Notes: a model not told the origin generated them from the sequence alone. DNA of 64,000 nt from Pelagibacterium montanilacus (GCF_003992665.1 NZ_RZMX01000014.1:248001-312000), one strand, 5' to 3'. Positions 18,009 through 28,004 are shown, counted from the stretch's first letter. Translations and numbers: made by a program.

Positions 18009-19286
18009 ATGAGCCAAGATACCCGCAAAGCCATTCTTGACACCATCGATGCCAACCGCGATGCGGCCGTAGCCTTCCTCCAGAAAATGATCACCATCCC
18101 TTCGGTCACCGGCGACGAGGCGGCGATCCAGGATTTCGTGGGCGGATACATGTCCGATATCGGGCTTGAGGTGGATTCCTGGGAAACCGATTGGGAAGAA
18201 CTCAAGGAGCACCCGGGCTACCGGCCGGTGGCGCGGGGTTATGAGGGCCGCCCTAACATCGTGGCGACGCACAAGGGCACGGGTGGCGGCCGCTCGCTGC
18301 TCCTGAACGGGCACACGGACGTCATCCCGGTGGGCAATGGCGAGGGCTGGTCGGACAACCCATGGTCCGCGAGCATCAAGGACGGCCGGATCTACGGGCG
18401 CGGCTCGGCGGACATGAAGAGCGGCGTGGCCAGCCATATCCTGGCCGTGGAATATCTCAAGGCGGCAGGGGTCAAGCTCAAGGGCGATGTGCTGATCAAC
18501 GTGGTGATCGACGAGGAAGTCAGCGGGCACGGCACACTCGACACCGTCATCCGCGGCTATAAGGCCGATGCCGGAATTTCAGGCGAGACCAGCGATCTCG
18601 CCGTACAGCCGGCCTGCATCGGGCGGATCTGGTTCGAAATCTCCGTTGCCGGCAAGGCCGCTGGCATCCAGAAGCGCTATGAGGGCATCAGCGCGATCGA
18701 GTTGGGCAACAAGGTCGTTGCCGCGGTCAAGGAGCTCGAGGACGAGCGCGTGGCCACGGTCACCCATCCGCTCTATCCCAATGCGCTGGATTCGCTACCC
18801 TGCATGATCGGCAGCTTCCAGGCCGGCAACTATCCCAGCGCCTTCCCGGACACTGCCGTGCTCAAGGGCAGCATCGGGACGGTCCCGGGTGAAGACCATG
18901 AGGGCGTCAAGCAGAGTCTGGTGGACAAGATCGCCGCCATGGCCGCGCAGGATCCCTGGATGAAGGATCATCCTCCGGTGGTGCGGTTCGTGGGCTACGA
19001 CGCCGAGGCGTCGGAGATTCCGGTCGAGCACCCGGTCGTGGACCTCGTCTCCAAGGCCTATACCGAGATCACGGGCAAGGCGCCCGTCATCAGCGGGCGT
19101 CAGGGCGCTGCGGACACCCGCTTCCTCAACAGCTACGGCGAAACCCCGACCGTCATCTTCGGTCCCGGTTCCACTGCGGTCATGCATTCGAACGACGAGT
19201 ACGTCTCCCTCGAGGACTACATCACCGCGATCAAGGTGATGGCGCTGTGCATTTATGACTGGTGCGGCGCCGAGGAGGCCAACTAA
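18009..19286 (+). CDS. M20-family metallo-amidohydrolase (ArgE/DapE type)
   Basis: 425 residues from the ATG at 18009, chosen for the GGAG eight bases upstream; an ATG at 17979 would add ten residues. M20 enzymes remove acyl or carbamoyl groups from amino acids using two zinc ions. The metal and catalytic motifs are present: LLLNGHTDVIPVG, DGRIYGRGSADMKSGVA, and the catalytic DEEVSGHGT. The late histidine ligand probably lies in STAVMHSNDEYV. The neighbours suggest action on an acylated or carbamoylated amine taken up by the second TRAP system. It has the same enzyme class as E. coli YgeY, which also neighbours a diaminopropionate lyase gene, but the sequences do not look orthologous. Confidence 0.87.
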   Translation: MSQDTRKAILDTIDANRDAAVAFLQKMITIPSVTGDEAAIQDFVGGYMSDIGLEVDSWETDWEELKEHPGYRPVARGYEGRPNIVATHKGTGGGRSLLLNGHTDVIPVGNGEGWSDNPWSASIKDGRIYGRGSADMKSGVASHILAVEYLKAAGVKLKGDVLINVVIDEEVSGHGTLDTVIRGYKADAGISGETSDLAVQPACIGRIWFEISVAGKAAGIQKRYEGISAIELGNKVVAAVKELEDERVATVTHPLYPNALDSLPCMIGSFQAGNYPSAFPDTAVLKGSIGTVPGEDHEGVKQSLVDKIAAMAAQDPWMKDHPPVVRFVGYDAEASEIPVEHPVVDLVSKAYTEITGKAPVISGRQGAADTRFLNSYGETPTVIFGPGSTAVMHSNDEYVSLEDYITAIKVMALCIYDWCGAEEAN

Positions 19287-19297
19287 AGGAATATGCC

Positions 19298-19945
19298 ATG
19301 CCTGCCATCAAACAGGTCTTTACCGTCAATCACCCCCGCGATGTCGTCTGGGACAAGTTCCAGGACATCGACGCCGTGGTGGAGTGCCTGCCCGGCGCAT
19401 CGCTGACCGGACCCGTCGTCGACGGCAAGGCTAAGGGCCGGGTGACCGTCAAGCTCGGCCCGGTCAAGGCCGATTTCGGCGGCGAAGCCGAAATCACGAC
19501 CGACGAGGCCACCCATACCGGCAAGATCGCCGGGGTGGGCATCGACAAGAACCACAGCTCCCGCGCCAAGGGCACCGCGACTTATACGCTCGAGGATGCC
19601 CCCAACGGCGGCACGGTCGTGACCGTGGACGTGGAATATTCGCTGTCCGGTTCGCTCGCCCAGTTCGCACGCGGCGGCATCGTCGATGCGGTTGCCGAGC
19701 AGATCTGCCAGGACTTTGCGGCCAATCTCGAGGCCGAGCTGTCCGCCGATACGTCCGAGCCCGCGCGTGCTGCACCGGGTTCCGCACCCGTGGAGGGCGA
19801 AGGGGTTTCCCCGATCGCTCACGAGGCGACGACCCAGCCGGCTCCGGCCGTGGCGCCAAAGCGCAAGCAGACCGAACTGAACGCATTCGGACTGTTGTGG
19901 ACGGTGTTCAAGAAGCGGATCGCCCGGCTGTTCGGGCGGGGCTGA
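19298..19945 (+). CDS. CoxG-like SRPBCC protein with a basic C-terminal tail
   Basis: 215 residues. The first 150 or so form the CoxG domain: VFTVNHPRDVVWDKFQDID and VECLPGASLTGPVVDGKAKG at the start, and FARGGIVDAVAEQICQDF at its end. A Pro/Ala-rich linker of about 40 residues leads to an amphipathic basic tail, LLWTVFKKRIARLFGR, which may touch the membrane. In carbon monoxide oxidisers CoxG helps couple the hydroxylase to the membrane quinone pool. Here it sits 11 bp after the M20 gene and about 4.5 kb from the hydroxylase operon, which it probably serves (inference). Confidence 0.82.
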   Translation: MPAIKQVFTVNHPRDVVWDKFQDIDAVVECLPGASLTGPVVDGKAKGRVTVKLGPVKADFGGEAEITTDEATHTGKIAGVGIDKNHSSRAKGTATYTLEDAPNGGTVVTVDVEYSLSGSLAQFARGGIVDAVAEQICQDFAANLEAELSADTSEPARAAPGSAPVEGEGVSPIAHEATTQPAPAVAPKRKQTELNAFGLLWTVFKKRIARLFGRG

Positions 19946-20014
19946 CGCCCGCGGCGACCCGTCTGGCATTGGACAGGCCCTCAAACTAGGATAGGCACCG
20001 TCCTGAACAAGGGG

Positions 20015-20686
20015 GTGCCTGTCTTGCGTGATATTGAGGCGCGATATCGACCCGCGACCTTGCTTGCCGTGGGCGACAATGGGCTGCTGGTGCGGTTCGC
20101 GAGGGAGCTGGAGGAAGAGGCGACGCAGCGCGCGATCGCCTTTTTCCGCGTTGCCGAGCAGGCGGGGCTGCCGGGCGTCGTGGAGATCGTGCCCAACCTC
20201 GTATCCGTACTGCTGCGATACGACCCACGGGCAGTGAGCTTTGACGCTCTTGCCGGCGAGGTGCGTCTGCTGTTCGCGCGCGAGGCGGTGCCGGGTTCAG
20301 AGGCGGGGGCCTATCGGATCGGAATCCGGTTTTCAGGGCCGGATCTGGCCGAAGTTGCCGAAAGGCTGGGCCTTTCGCGCGATGAATTCATCGAGAAGCA
20401 CAATCTGGACCCCATGCGGGTGCTCGGGGGCGCGTTTGCGCCGGGGTTCATCTATTGCGGATTGCACCCCGAGGACATGCGCCTGCCGCGCAAATCGGAT
20501 GTGAGGCCGACTGTGCCGCCGGGCAGCGTGCTGTTCGCAGCGGGGCAGACCGCCATAACCTCGACGACCATACCCACCGGCTGGCATGTGATCGGCGAGA
20601 CCGATTTCCGCAATCTCGACCTTTCGGCCATGCCTCCGACCCGATTGCGAGCAGGCGATGTCGTCCAGTTCGAGGCCTTGTCTTGA
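20015..20686 (+). CDS. pxpB: 5-oxoprolinase subunit PxpB (KipI family)
   Basis: 223 residues, GTG start. PxpABC hydrolyses 5-oxoproline to glutamate with ATP. The family signatures GGAFAPGFIYCGLHPEDMRLPRK and PPGSVLFAAGQTAITSTTIPTGWHVIG are both present, and the N-terminal domain has GDNGLLVRFARELEEEA. The stop overlaps the TTG start of pxpC. Homologous domains occur in urea amidolyase-type enzymes, so another lactam or ureido compound cannot be excluded, especially in this catabolic setting. Confidence 0.92.
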   Translation: MPVLRDIEARYRPATLLAVGDNGLLVRFARELEEEATQRAIAFFRVAEQAGLPGVVEIVPNLVSVLLRYDPRAVSFDALAGEVRLLFAREAVPGSEAGAYRIGIRFSGPDLAEVAERLGLSRDEFIEKHNLDPMRVLGGAFAPGFIYCGLHPEDMRLPRKSDVRPTVPPGSVLFAAGQTAITSTTIPTGWHVIGETDFRNLDLSAMPPTRLRAGDVVQFEALS

Positions 20687-21576
20687 ACCGGCTCGAGATC
20701 ACGCGCGCCGGACCGCTCACCTCGGTTCAGGATGCCGGGCGTCCCGGAATGCTGGGATACGGCGTGGCTGCATCGGGTCCGATGGACCCGTCCGGCTTTG
20801 CGCGGGCGCAAGCTGCAGCCGGCGTGAGTTGCGGCGCGGCGGTCGAGTTCAGCATGGCCGGGATGGCGTTCACCTACCGGGGCGGCGGCGCCACGCTGGG
20901 GCTTGCCGGAGGGGCGTTTACAGCGAGCCGCAATGGCGAGCGGCTGACCTGGCCGGGCGGCGCCAAGCTCCAGGATGGGGATATGATCGATATCCGGCCC
21001 GGACCGTGGGGCAATTACGGCTATGCCCGGTTCGACCATGAGATCGACGTGCCGGTGCTCATGGGAAGCCGGTCCACCAATGTCACGGTGGGGCTGGGGG
21101 GCTTTGGCGGCAGGGCACTTCGCGCGGGCGACGCGCTGGCTCTGATGGCGCTGGCGAGCGCCCCCGCATCGCTTCGGGCTGCTGGGGACGCGCCCGATCC
21201 CGACCAGCCGATCCGGTTCATCTGGGGCATTCATGCCGACATGTTCTCGCACGATGACCGGGCGGCGTTCTGCGACACGCCCTTCGTGGTCTCCCCGCGC
21301 ATCGACCGCATGGGCGTCCGGCTCGTGGACAATGGCATATTCGCAGGCCAGCGCATTCTCTCTCTGGTTTCGGACTGCGTGGTGCCGGGCGACGTGCAGG
21401 TGCTGGGCGACGGGACCCCGATCATCCTGATGGCCGATCACCAGCCGACGGGCGGCTATCCGCGTATCGCCACGATCGTCGGGAAGGATCGCCCGCGGGT
21501 TGCTCAGGCGCGGCCCGGTGCATCGCTGCGCTTTGCGCCCATTTCCCTCGACACTGCACGGAGGCTTGCCCTGTGA
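20683..21576 (+). CDS. pxpC: 5-oxoprolinase subunit PxpC (KipA family)
   Basis: 297 residues. The start is inferred as TTG at 20683 because homology begins at once (LEITRAGPLTSVQDAGRPG) and because TTGA overlaps the pxpB stop. Further family motifs are ASGPMDPSGFARAQAA, FSMAGMAFTYRGGG, and near the end DGTPIILMADHQPTGGYPRIATIV. It forms the ATP-dependent lactamase with PxpB and PxpA. The 3' end overlaps pxpA by 4 bp. Confidence 0.91.
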   Translation: MNRLEITRAGPLTSVQDAGRPGMLGYGVAASGPMDPSGFARAQAAAGVSCGAAVEFSMAGMAFTYRGGGATLGLAGGAFTASRNGERLTWPGGAKLQDGDMIDIRPGPWGNYGYARFDHEIDVPVLMGSRSTNVTVGLGGFGGRALRAGDALALMALASAPASLRAAGDAPDPDQPIRFIWGIHADMFSHDDRAAFCDTPFVVSPRIDRMGVRLVDNGIFAGQRILSLVSDCVVPGDVQVLGDGTPIILMADHQPTGGYPRIATIVGKDRPRVAQARPGASLRFAPISLDTARRLAL

Positions 21577-22328
21577 CCCGCTCGACCCCGCTCGATCTGA
21601 ACGCCGATATCGGGGAGGGCATGGCAGACGATGCCAGGCTGCTCGAGATCATCACAAGCGCATCGATCGCGTGCGGCGGGCATGCCGGGGATGTCCCGAC
21701 GATGCGCGCGGCGCTGCGGGGGGCAAGAGCCAATGGCGTTCGGGCAGGGGCCCATCCCGGATTTGCCGATCCCGAGCATTTCGGCCGGAGGCGGCTCGCG
21801 CTTGGGCCAGAGGAAATCTGTCGCCAGGTCGTAACCCAGACCGCCGCCCTTATGGCCGTCGCCGCCGAGGAGGATGTGCCGGTGGCCTACGTCAAGCTTC
21901 ACGGGGCGCTGGCCAACATGGCTGCCGAAGATGTGTCCCTCGCGCGCCGGGTCTATGCCGAACTTGCCGACCGATGGCCCGATCTGGCGATCATGGCGCT
22001 CGCGGGGTCCGCTCAGCAGCACGCTGCCGAGGCCCTGGGCCTCGGGGTGATCGTCGAGGCCTATGCCGATCGCGGCTATGCCCCCGACGGCCTTCTGGCC
22101 TCGCGGAGCCTGCCCGGTGCGGTTCTGACAGACGCTGACGAGATCGCCGCACGTTGCCTGAGGCTGGCCCGTGACGGTGAGATTGTCGCGACCGATGGCA
22201 CGACAATCGCCATCGCCGCGCAATCGCTCTGTGTGCACGGTGACACGCCCGGAGCCATTGCGATCGCGGCCAAGGTACGTGATAGGCTCGAGGACGCCGG
22301 ACTTCTTCAGGGCAAGTGGAGAAATTGA
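21573..22328 (+). CDS. pxpA: 5-oxoprolinase subunit PxpA (LamB/YcsF family)
   Basis: 251 residues, GTG start overlapping the pxpC stop (GTGA). The family opening LDLNADIGEGMADDARLLEI and SIACGGHAGD are intact, as are VRAGAHPGFADPEHFGRR, VKLHGALANM and the C-terminal SLCVHGDTPGAI, which together line the active site. It completes a full pxpBCA operon. Such operons usually recycle 5-oxoproline; the neighbouring hydroxylase, hydrolase and TRAP genes raise the possibility of a role in lactam catabolism. Confidence 0.94.
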   Translation: MTRSTPLDLNADIGEGMADDARLLEIITSASIACGGHAGDVPTMRAALRGARANGVRAGAHPGFADPEHFGRRRLALGPEEICRQVVTQTAALMAVAAEEDVPVAYVKLHGALANMAAEDVSLARRVYAELADRWPDLAIMALAGSAQQHAAEALGLGVIVEAYADRGYAPDGLLASRSLPGAVLTDADEIAARCLRLARDGEIVATDGTTIAIAAQSLCVHGDTPGAIAIAAKVRDRLEDAGLLQGKWRN

Positions 22329-22340
22329 CGATCCATTAAC

Positions 22341-22357
22341 AGCTTGTATACAAAGCT
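22341..22357. promoter_or_regulatory. Operator-like palindrome after pxpA
   Basis: TTGTATACAA (22344-22353) is a perfect palindrome inside a longer near-palindrome ending AGCT on both sides. It lies 13 bp after the pxpA stop and about 80 bp before rlpA. It is the closest relative of the two palindromes at 14899-14931. It may bind the GntR regulator or be an element of the rlpA promoter. Confidence 0.45.
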
Positions 22358-22438
22358 ATGGTTGTTGGAAGGTGCGCATGCGCCCGTTTCGGGGCGCGGC
22401 GTGAATGCGGGACACGAACCTCACGGATTGACCTGACC

Positions 22439-23467
22439 ATGACTGATACGCCAGCCGCGACGCGCAAGCGCCATTCACGACTGACGGTAATCGCGCTGGG
22501 CCTCGCGGCCATCACCCTGGCCGGGTGCGAAGGCGGTCCTGCCGATCTTTTTGCAGGCAATGAATTCTTCTCGGAATCGTCAATGGGCGTTTCCGCCTCG
22601 CCTCGTGTGACCACTTCCAAGAACGTGCCGAAGGGGGGAGGGCGCTATCAGGTCGGTCAGCCCTACACCGTGGCGGGCCAGACGTTCACGCCGCGCGAAC
22701 AGCCCGGGCTCGACCAGACCGGGCAGGCCTCCTGGTATGGGCCGGCCTTCCACGGCAGGCTGACCGCCAATGGCGAAGTGTTCGACCAGTACCATCTGTC
22801 TGGCGCGCATCCGACGCTGCCGCTGCCTTCGTATGTGCGGGTCACCAATCTCGACAACGGAACGTCCGCCATCGTGCGGATCAATGACCGTGGTCCCTTC
22901 TCCAAAAGCCGCGTGATCGATCTCTCCCGCCGCACCGCAGAGGTTCTGGGCTACAAGCAGCAGGGCATGGCGCGGGTCCGCGTCCAGTATGTGGGACCGG
23001 CGCCGCTCGAGGGCGACGACACGCGGTTCCTGACCGCAAGCATCAACCAGCCGATGCCCGCTTCTGCCGGGGCCACCCGCATGGCCTATGCCGACGAGCC
23101 TGCGGCAGCGCCCGCTTCCTCGGCGGTTGCCCAGGCGTCCGCTCAGGCCATGGTTCCGCCCGCCGATCTGCCGTTCCAGCTCCTCTCGTATGGGCAGTCC
23201 GGCCAGTCGATGGGTGTTGAGCTCGAGGTCGAACCCAATGGCGAGCCCGTGTGGATCGCGCTGGGCGAATACGGCGATCCGCTGGTCGCGACCGAGCTCG
23301 AGCAGTCCTTCGCGCTGCTCGGAGCGGTCGAGCGGCGCGAGCTTGTCAACGAGGGGCGCGTGGACTCGGTGCACCTTGCCCTTACCCATCTTCGCGCAGG
23401 TGTGACCGGCGAGGATGTGACGAATCTGGCCGCCGAGCTTGGCTTACCTGCCCCGATTTTGTATTAG
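22439..23467 (+). CDS. rlpA: RlpA-family septal lipoprotein
   Basis: 342 residues. A lipoprotein signal ends in the lipobox LAGC (ALGLAAITLAGCEGG). The double-psi beta-barrel domain follows, with QASWYGPAFHGRLTANGEVFDQ and VRVTNLDNGTSAIVRINDRGPF, matching RlpA proteins that act on denuded peptidoglycan strands at division sites. After an Ala/Pro linker the last 110 residues form a separate region that I do not recognise as a standard SPOR domain. The ATG at 22439 gives a proper signal peptide. The D,D-carboxypeptidase gene follows 76 bp later, as in many Hyphomicrobiales. Confidence 0.87.
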   Translation: MTDTPAATRKRHSRLTVIALGLAAITLAGCEGGPADLFAGNEFFSESSMGVSASPRVTTSKNVPKGGGRYQVGQPYTVAGQTFTPREQPGLDQTGQASWYGPAFHGRLTANGEVFDQYHLSGAHPTLPLPSYVRVTNLDNGTSAIVRINDRGPFSKSRVIDLSRRTAEVLGYKQQGMARVRVQYVGPAPLEGDDTRFLTASINQPMPASAGATRMAYADEPAAAPASSAVAQASAQAMVPPADLPFQLLSYGQSGQSMGVELEVEPNGEPVWIALGEYGDPLVATELEQSFALLGAVERRELVNEGRVDSVHLALTHLRAGVTGEDVTNLAAELGLPAPILY

Positions 23468-23543
23468 ACTGACTGCGATCACCGCATAACTCTCACCGGC
23501 ATTTCTGCCGTGGAGGCTGCGCGCGGCGGTATAGAGGTCGGAT

Positions 23544-24707
23544 ATGGTAGCTGTGCGTCCGTTGTTCTCGAGCCTCGTGCTCGCATTCGCCCTCTGGCTC
23601 GGCGCCATTGCGGCGGCCTTTTCGCAGGCGGAGTTCGAGACCAGCGCGCCCTATGCGCTGCTGATGGACCATGCGTCGGGCACGGTGCTCTACCAGCGCG
23701 ACGCCGACGCGTTGTTCCATCCTGCGTCCATGGCCAAGCTGATGACAGTGGCCGTGGTTCTGGACATGGTCCAGTCCGGTGAGCTCAGTCTCGATGATGA
23801 ATTCATCATCAGTGAGCATGCCTGGCGCACGGGCGGTGCGCCGTCCACCGGCTCGACCATGTTTGCCGAACTGGGCTCCATGGTGCGGGTCGAGGATCTG
23901 CTGAAATCGGTCGTCATCCAGTCGGGCAATGACGCGTCGATCGCGCTGGCCGAGGGTATAGCGGGAAATGAAGCGGTTTTTGCTTCGATGATGAACGAGT
24001 TTGCCGACCGGATCGGGATGGAAAATTCCAATTTCACAAATCCCAGCGGCCTGCCCAATGAGGACATGGTCTCGACAGCGCGGGACATCGTGACGCTTGC
24101 GCGCTACATCATCAACGAATTTCCCGAGTATTATCCGTGGTTTGGCGAGACAAGTTTCACCTGGAACAACATCACCCAATCGAACCGCAACGCGCTGATC
24201 GGCCAGCTCGGGATCGATGGTCTCAAGACCGGGCACCTGGGCGAGGCGGGATATGGCATCGTGGTCTCGGGCCAGCAGGGCGACCGGCGGCTGATCGGCC
24301 TCGTGCACGGGTTGGAGACGGAATCGAGCCGCACCGAAGCGGCGCGACAACTCATGACCTGGGGCACGCGGGCGTTCGAGCGGGTCGCCGCTTTTGCGGA
24401 TGGTGATGTGGTGGGCGAGGTGCGCGTCTATGGGGGCGAGCGGTCACACGTCGCGGTGAGCGGTGAGGGTCCGATCGATCTCTACCTGCCGCGCGGCAGC
24501 CGGCGGTGCATTTCGGCCAATATCGTCTATCAGGCTCCGATCAGTCCGCCGGTCGAACAGGGGCAGCTGCTTGCCGAGTTGAACATCCTCTGCGATGATC
24601 GCCTGATCCAGACGGCGCCGCTCTATGCGGCCGAGTTCGTGGGGCAGGGCGATCTGACGCGCCGGGCAGCCGACGCTTTGGTCGAGCTGACGCTGGGCTG
24701 GCTTTAA
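23544..24707 (+). CDS. dacC: D-alanyl-D-alanine carboxypeptidase (PBP5/6 type)
   Basis: 387 residues; trims pentapeptide stems of peptidoglycan in the periplasm. Signal peptide LVLAFALWLGAIAAAFSQA. The serine-protease-like motifs are complete: SMAK at 62-65 with nucleophile S62, SGN at 127-129 and KTG at 228-230. The C-terminal PBP5-type domain covers about residues 280-375, and the end (DALVELTLGWL) may be a membrane-associating amphipathic helix. tmk starts 11 bp downstream, so it probably leads the tmk-holB-metG-tatD run. Confidence 0.93.
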   Translation: MVAVRPLFSSLVLAFALWLGAIAAAFSQAEFETSAPYALLMDHASGTVLYQRDADALFHPASMAKLMTVAVVLDMVQSGELSLDDEFIISEHAWRTGGAPSTGSTMFAELGSMVRVEDLLKSVVIQSGNDASIALAEGIAGNEAVFASMMNEFADRIGMENSNFTNPSGLPNEDMVSTARDIVTLARYIINEFPEYYPWFGETSFTWNNITQSNRNALIGQLGIDGLKTGHLGEAGYGIVVSGQQGDRRLIGLVHGLETESSRTEAARQLMTWGTRAFERVAAFADGDVVGEVRVYGGERSHVAVSGEGPIDLYLPRGSRRCISANIVYQAPISPPVEQGQLLAELNILCDDRLIQTAPLYAAEFVGQGDLTRRAADALVELTLGWL

Positions 24708-24718
24708 CGAAGAACCGC

Positions 24719-25408
24719 ATGCAATCATCCGACAATGGCAGCCGAGAACGCGGGCGTTTCATCACCTTTGAAGGGGGTGAAGGGGTCGGCAAGTCGACCC
24801 AGGTCCGGCACCTGGCGGCGCGGCTTGGCGCGTTCCACATTTCGGCGGTCCAGACGCGTGAGCCGGGCGGCACGCCCAAGGCCGAGGCGCTGCGCTCCTT
24901 CATCCTGCGGGGCAGCCCGGAAAGCTGGGGCGTGGGTGCCGAGGCGGTGCTGTTCGCCGCAGCGCGGCTCGATCATGTCAACGAGTTGATCGCGCCCTCG
25001 ATCGCCGCCGGAAAATGGGTGATCTGCGACCGGTTCGCGGATTCCACCCGTGCCTATCAGGGGCTCACCGGCGGTGTGGACGAGCGGCTGATCGATGCGC
25101 TCGAGGTGCTGGCGCTCAATGGCCAGCGTCCGGACCTCACGATCATTCTGGACATGGAGCCCGAAACGTCGTTTGCGCGCATCCGCAAGCGGGCGCAGGC
25201 CAAGGGCGAAGCGGCGGATCGCTACGAGCGCGAGGATTTCGAATTCCATCGCCGGCTGCGCGACAATTTCCTCTCGGTAGCAGAGAACGAGCCCGAGCGT
25301 TGCGTGGTGCTGGCCGCCGACACCGACGAGGAGGGGCTGGCCGAGGTGATATGGACCATCGTCAAGGCCCGCTTCCCCGAGCTAGCCGAGGCGGAGCAGG
25401 CGGTTTGA
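24719..25408 (+). CDS. tmk: Thymidylate kinase
   Basis: 229 residues; phosphorylates dTMP to dTDP. P-loop FITFEGGEGVGKSTQ, the dTMP-binding TREPGGTPKAEALR, the DRF motif in VICDRFADSTRAYQG, and a lid region with KRAQAKGEAADRYERED are all present. The first ten residues extend beyond the usual start. The stop overlaps the TTG start of holB. Confidence 0.96.
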   Translation: MQSSDNGSRERGRFITFEGGEGVGKSTQVRHLAARLGAFHISAVQTREPGGTPKAEALRSFILRGSPESWGVGAEAVLFAAARLDHVNELIAPSIAAGKWVICDRFADSTRAYQGLTGGVDERLIDALEVLALNGQRPDLTIILDMEPETSFARIRKRAQAKGEAADRYEREDFEFHRRLRDNFLSVAENEPERCVVLAADTDEEGLAEVIWTIVKARFPELAEAEQAV

Positions 25409-26451
25409 GCGCAGAGGTCCGAGAAGCCGATCAACTGCCCGATGTGCCGGCGCCCGAGTTCGTCACCCGCCTTGAGGGCCACGAGGGCGTTCGCAACACG
25501 CTCGAGACGGCCTTTCGCACGTCTCGCGTGCCGGGCGCGGTCATGCTGCACGGGCCACGGGGCATCGGCAAGGCGACGCTGGCGTTCTCGCTGGCGCGTG
25601 CTCTCTTCACACTGACCGGCGACGAGCCTGCCGATCGCACAGACGCGCAGGTCTCGGCTCTCTCGCACCCCAATCTGGCAGTGCTGCGCCGCAGGCGCGA
25701 CCCGAGCTCGGACAAGTTCGCCTCCGCAATCCGGGTCGATGACGTCAGATCAGCGCGAGACAGCCTGCACCGCACGAGAGGGCGCGCGGGCTATCGCGTG
25801 GCGATCATCGATGCGGTCGACGATTGCAATGCCAACTCGGCCAATGCGCTGCTCAAGATTCTCGAAGAGCCGCCCGCTGAAACGCTGTTCATCGTGATTT
25901 CCCATAAGCCCGGCGGCCTGCTGCCCACGATCCGGTCGCGCTGCCAGAGCTTTGCCATGCGCGGGCTGGCCGATGACGACGTCGCGCGCGTGCTTCAAGC
26001 GCGGCGGCCCGATATCGCCGAGGCCGAGCTGGGGCGAGCCGTCTCGCTGGCGGGAGGGCGGCCAAGGCGAGCCCTGGAGCTGCTGGGGCTGGCCGAGGGC
26101 GAGGTTCTCGACGCGCTCGGAGTCTGGCTTGAGGCGCCATCGCGGCACCCGGCGCGCGGCCATCTGACCATCGCGGATGCGCTCGCCGCGGCAAAGGACG
26201 GTGCGGAAATGGGGTTCGCCCGCGAGATGATTCTCGAGTGGATCGCAAGCCAGGCGAGGGCCATGGCGGGGCAGGGCGGCGCGGCGCGTTTCCGGCTTGC
26301 CTCGCTCAATGCCTTGTGGGACAAGGCAAACGCTCAGTTTGCGGATGCCGACATCTACAATCTCGACCAGCGTCAGGCGCTGATCGCGATTTTCGACGCC
26401 ATCCGCCACCATGAACGGCGGTTCACCACAGCGGATCAAGAAGTTCGATGA
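25405..26451 (+). CDS. holB: DNA polymerase III delta' subunit
   Basis: 348 residues. Clamp-loader AAA+ subunit. It has a Walker A-like [13 protein letters not shown] and the clamp-loader signature [21 protein letters not shown], then [15 protein letters not shown] containing the SRC motif. The start is taken as TTG at 25405 in the overlap with the tmk stop (TTGA), because homologous sequence ([19 protein letters not shown]) begins about 20 residues later and no ATG lies between. The 3' end overlaps metG by 4 bp. Confidence 0.92.
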   Translation: MSAEVREADQLPDVPAPEFVTRLEGHEGVRNTLETAFRTSRVPGAVMLHGPRGIGKATLAFSLARALFTLTGDEPADRTDAQVSALSHPNLAVLRRRRDPSSDKFASAIRVDDVRSARDSLHRTRGRAGYRVAIIDAVDDCNANSANALLKILEEPPAETLFIVISHKPGGLLPTIRSRCQSFAMRGLADDDVARVLQARRPDIAEAELGRAVSLAGGRPRRALELLGLAEGEVLDALGVWLEAPSRHPARGHLTIADALAAAKDGAEMGFAREMILEWIASQARAMAGQGGAARFRLASLNALWDKANAQFADADIYNLDQRQALIAIFDAIRHHERRFTTADQEVR

Positions 26452-28004
26452 CCAAGCCCACCTTCTATATCACCACGCCGATCTTCTATCCCAATGGGGT
26501 GCCTCATATCGGCCATGCCTACACGGCCATGGCCACCGACACGATTGCGCGCTTTCACCGGCTGGACGGCAAGGACGTGTTCTTTCTGACCGGTACCGAC
26601 GAGCACGGCCAGAAGATGCAGCAGACTGCGCAGAAGGAAGCCATCACTCCGCTCGAACTGGCCACGCGCAACTCAGACGTCTTCCGCAAGCTCTGGGCCA
26701 GCCTCGACATCTCGTTCGACGACTATATCCGCACCACCGAGCCCCGGCATCATCGTGCGTCCGAGGCCATCTGGCAGCGGATGGCCGACAATGGCGATAT
26801 CTATCTCGACAGCTATGCCGGCTGGTATTCGGTGCGCCAGGAGGCTTTTTTCGACGAGGGCGAAACCACGCTCGGGGACGACGGCGTGCGGCGCGAGCCG
26901 CTCGGATCGCCCGTCGAGTGGGTCGAGGAAAAGAGCTATTTCTTCCGGCTTTCCGCCTACGGTGACAAGCTGCTTGCCCATTATGATGCCCATCCCGAAT
27001 TCATCGCCCCCAATGAGCGGCGCAATGAGGTCCGGAGCTTCGTGAAATCCGGGCTGCGCGATCTTTCGATCTCGCGCACGACGTTCGACTGGGGCGTTAA
27101 GGTGCCCAGCGATCCCGACCATGTGATGTATGTGTGGGTCGACGCGCTCACCAATTACCTTACCGCGACCGGCTACCCAGACGAGGGCGCCGAGCGCAGC
27201 CGCTTCTGGCCCGCCGATGTGCATATGATCGGAAAGGACATCGTGCGCTTCCACGCGGTCTACTGGCCGGCGTTCCTGATGAGCGCGGGCATCGACTTGC
27301 CCCGCCGCGTCTTCGCCCACGGGTTCCTGTTCAACCGGGGTGAGAAGATGTCCAAATCGGTGGGCAATGTGGTCGATCCGTTCGAGCTGGCCGAGCGCTA
27401 TGGCGTGGATGCCATGCGGTACTATTTCCTGCGCGAGGTGTCGTTCGGCCAGGACGGGTCCTACAGCCACGAAGCCATCGTCAACCGCATCAATGCCGAC
27501 CTCGCCAACGATCTGGGCAATCTGGCCCAGCGCTCGCTCTCGATGGTTGCCAAGCATTGTGACGCGAGCGTGCCGGTGTGCGGCGCGCTTTCTGCCGAGG
27601 ACGAGGCCATTCTGGGCGCTGCCGATGCGCTGCGGGCAAAGACGGCTGCGGCGATGGACGAGCAGGCCATCCACACAGCGCTGGCCGCGGTTTGGCAGGT
27701 GGTTGCCGATGCCAACCGGTATTTCGCGGCCCAGGAGCCCTGGGCGCTGCGCAAAACCGATCCCGAGCGCATGGCGACGGTGCTGTATGTCACCCTCGAG
27801 GTCATCCGGCAGATCTCCATTCTGGTGCAGGCCGTGATGCCGGAATCGGGGCGCAAGCTGCTCGACCTGCTGGCGATCGCCGAGCCTGACCGCATGTTCG
27901 CCGCTCTGGGAGAATCGGGCCGGCTGGTGCCTGGCACGCCGCTGCCGGCGCCCCAAGGCGTGTTTCCGCGCTATGTCGAGCCGGAGACCGGGGACGCCGC
28001 GTGA
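26448..28004 (+). CDS. metG: Methionyl-tRNA synthetase
   Basis: 518 residues. Class I synthetase with HIGH at residues 20-23 ([12 protein letters not shown]), the anticodon-recognition helix region [18 protein letters not shown], and a KMSKS loop ([11 protein letters not shown]). It is the shorter alphaproteobacterial form without the C-terminal tRNA-binding domain. Start overlaps holB (ATGA) and stop overlaps tatD (GTGA). Confidence 0.97.
   Translation: MTKPTFYITTPIFYPNGVPHIGHAYTAMATDTIARFHRLDGKDVFFLTGTDEHGQKMQQTAQKEAITPLELATRNSDVFRKLWASLDISFDDYIRTTEPRHHRASEAIWQRMADNGDIYLDSYAGWYSVRQEAFFDEGETTLGDDGVRREPLGSPVEWVEEKSYFFRLSAYGDKLLAHYDAHPEFIAPNERRNEVRSFVKSGLRDLSISRTTFDWGVKVPSDPDHVMYVWVDALTNYLTATGYPDEGAERSRFWPADVHMIGKDIVRFHAVYWPAFLMSAGIDLPRRVFAHGFLFNRGEKMSKSVGNVVDPFELAERYGVDAMRYYFLREVSFGQDGSYSHEAIVNRINADLANDLGNLAQRSLSMVAKHCDASVPVCGALSAEDEAILGAADALRAKTAAAMDEQAIHTALAAVWQVVADANRYFAAQEPWALRKTDPERMATVLYVTLEVIRQISILVQAVMPESGRKLLDLLAIAEPDRMFAALGESGRLVPGTPLPAPQGVFPRYVEPETGDAA

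Noticed and set aside
18009-19286. YgeY orthologue of the E. coli purine cluster
   Set aside because: Same M20 class, but the N-terminal region and the motif spacing look like the ArgE/DapE branch; only functional analogy is supported.
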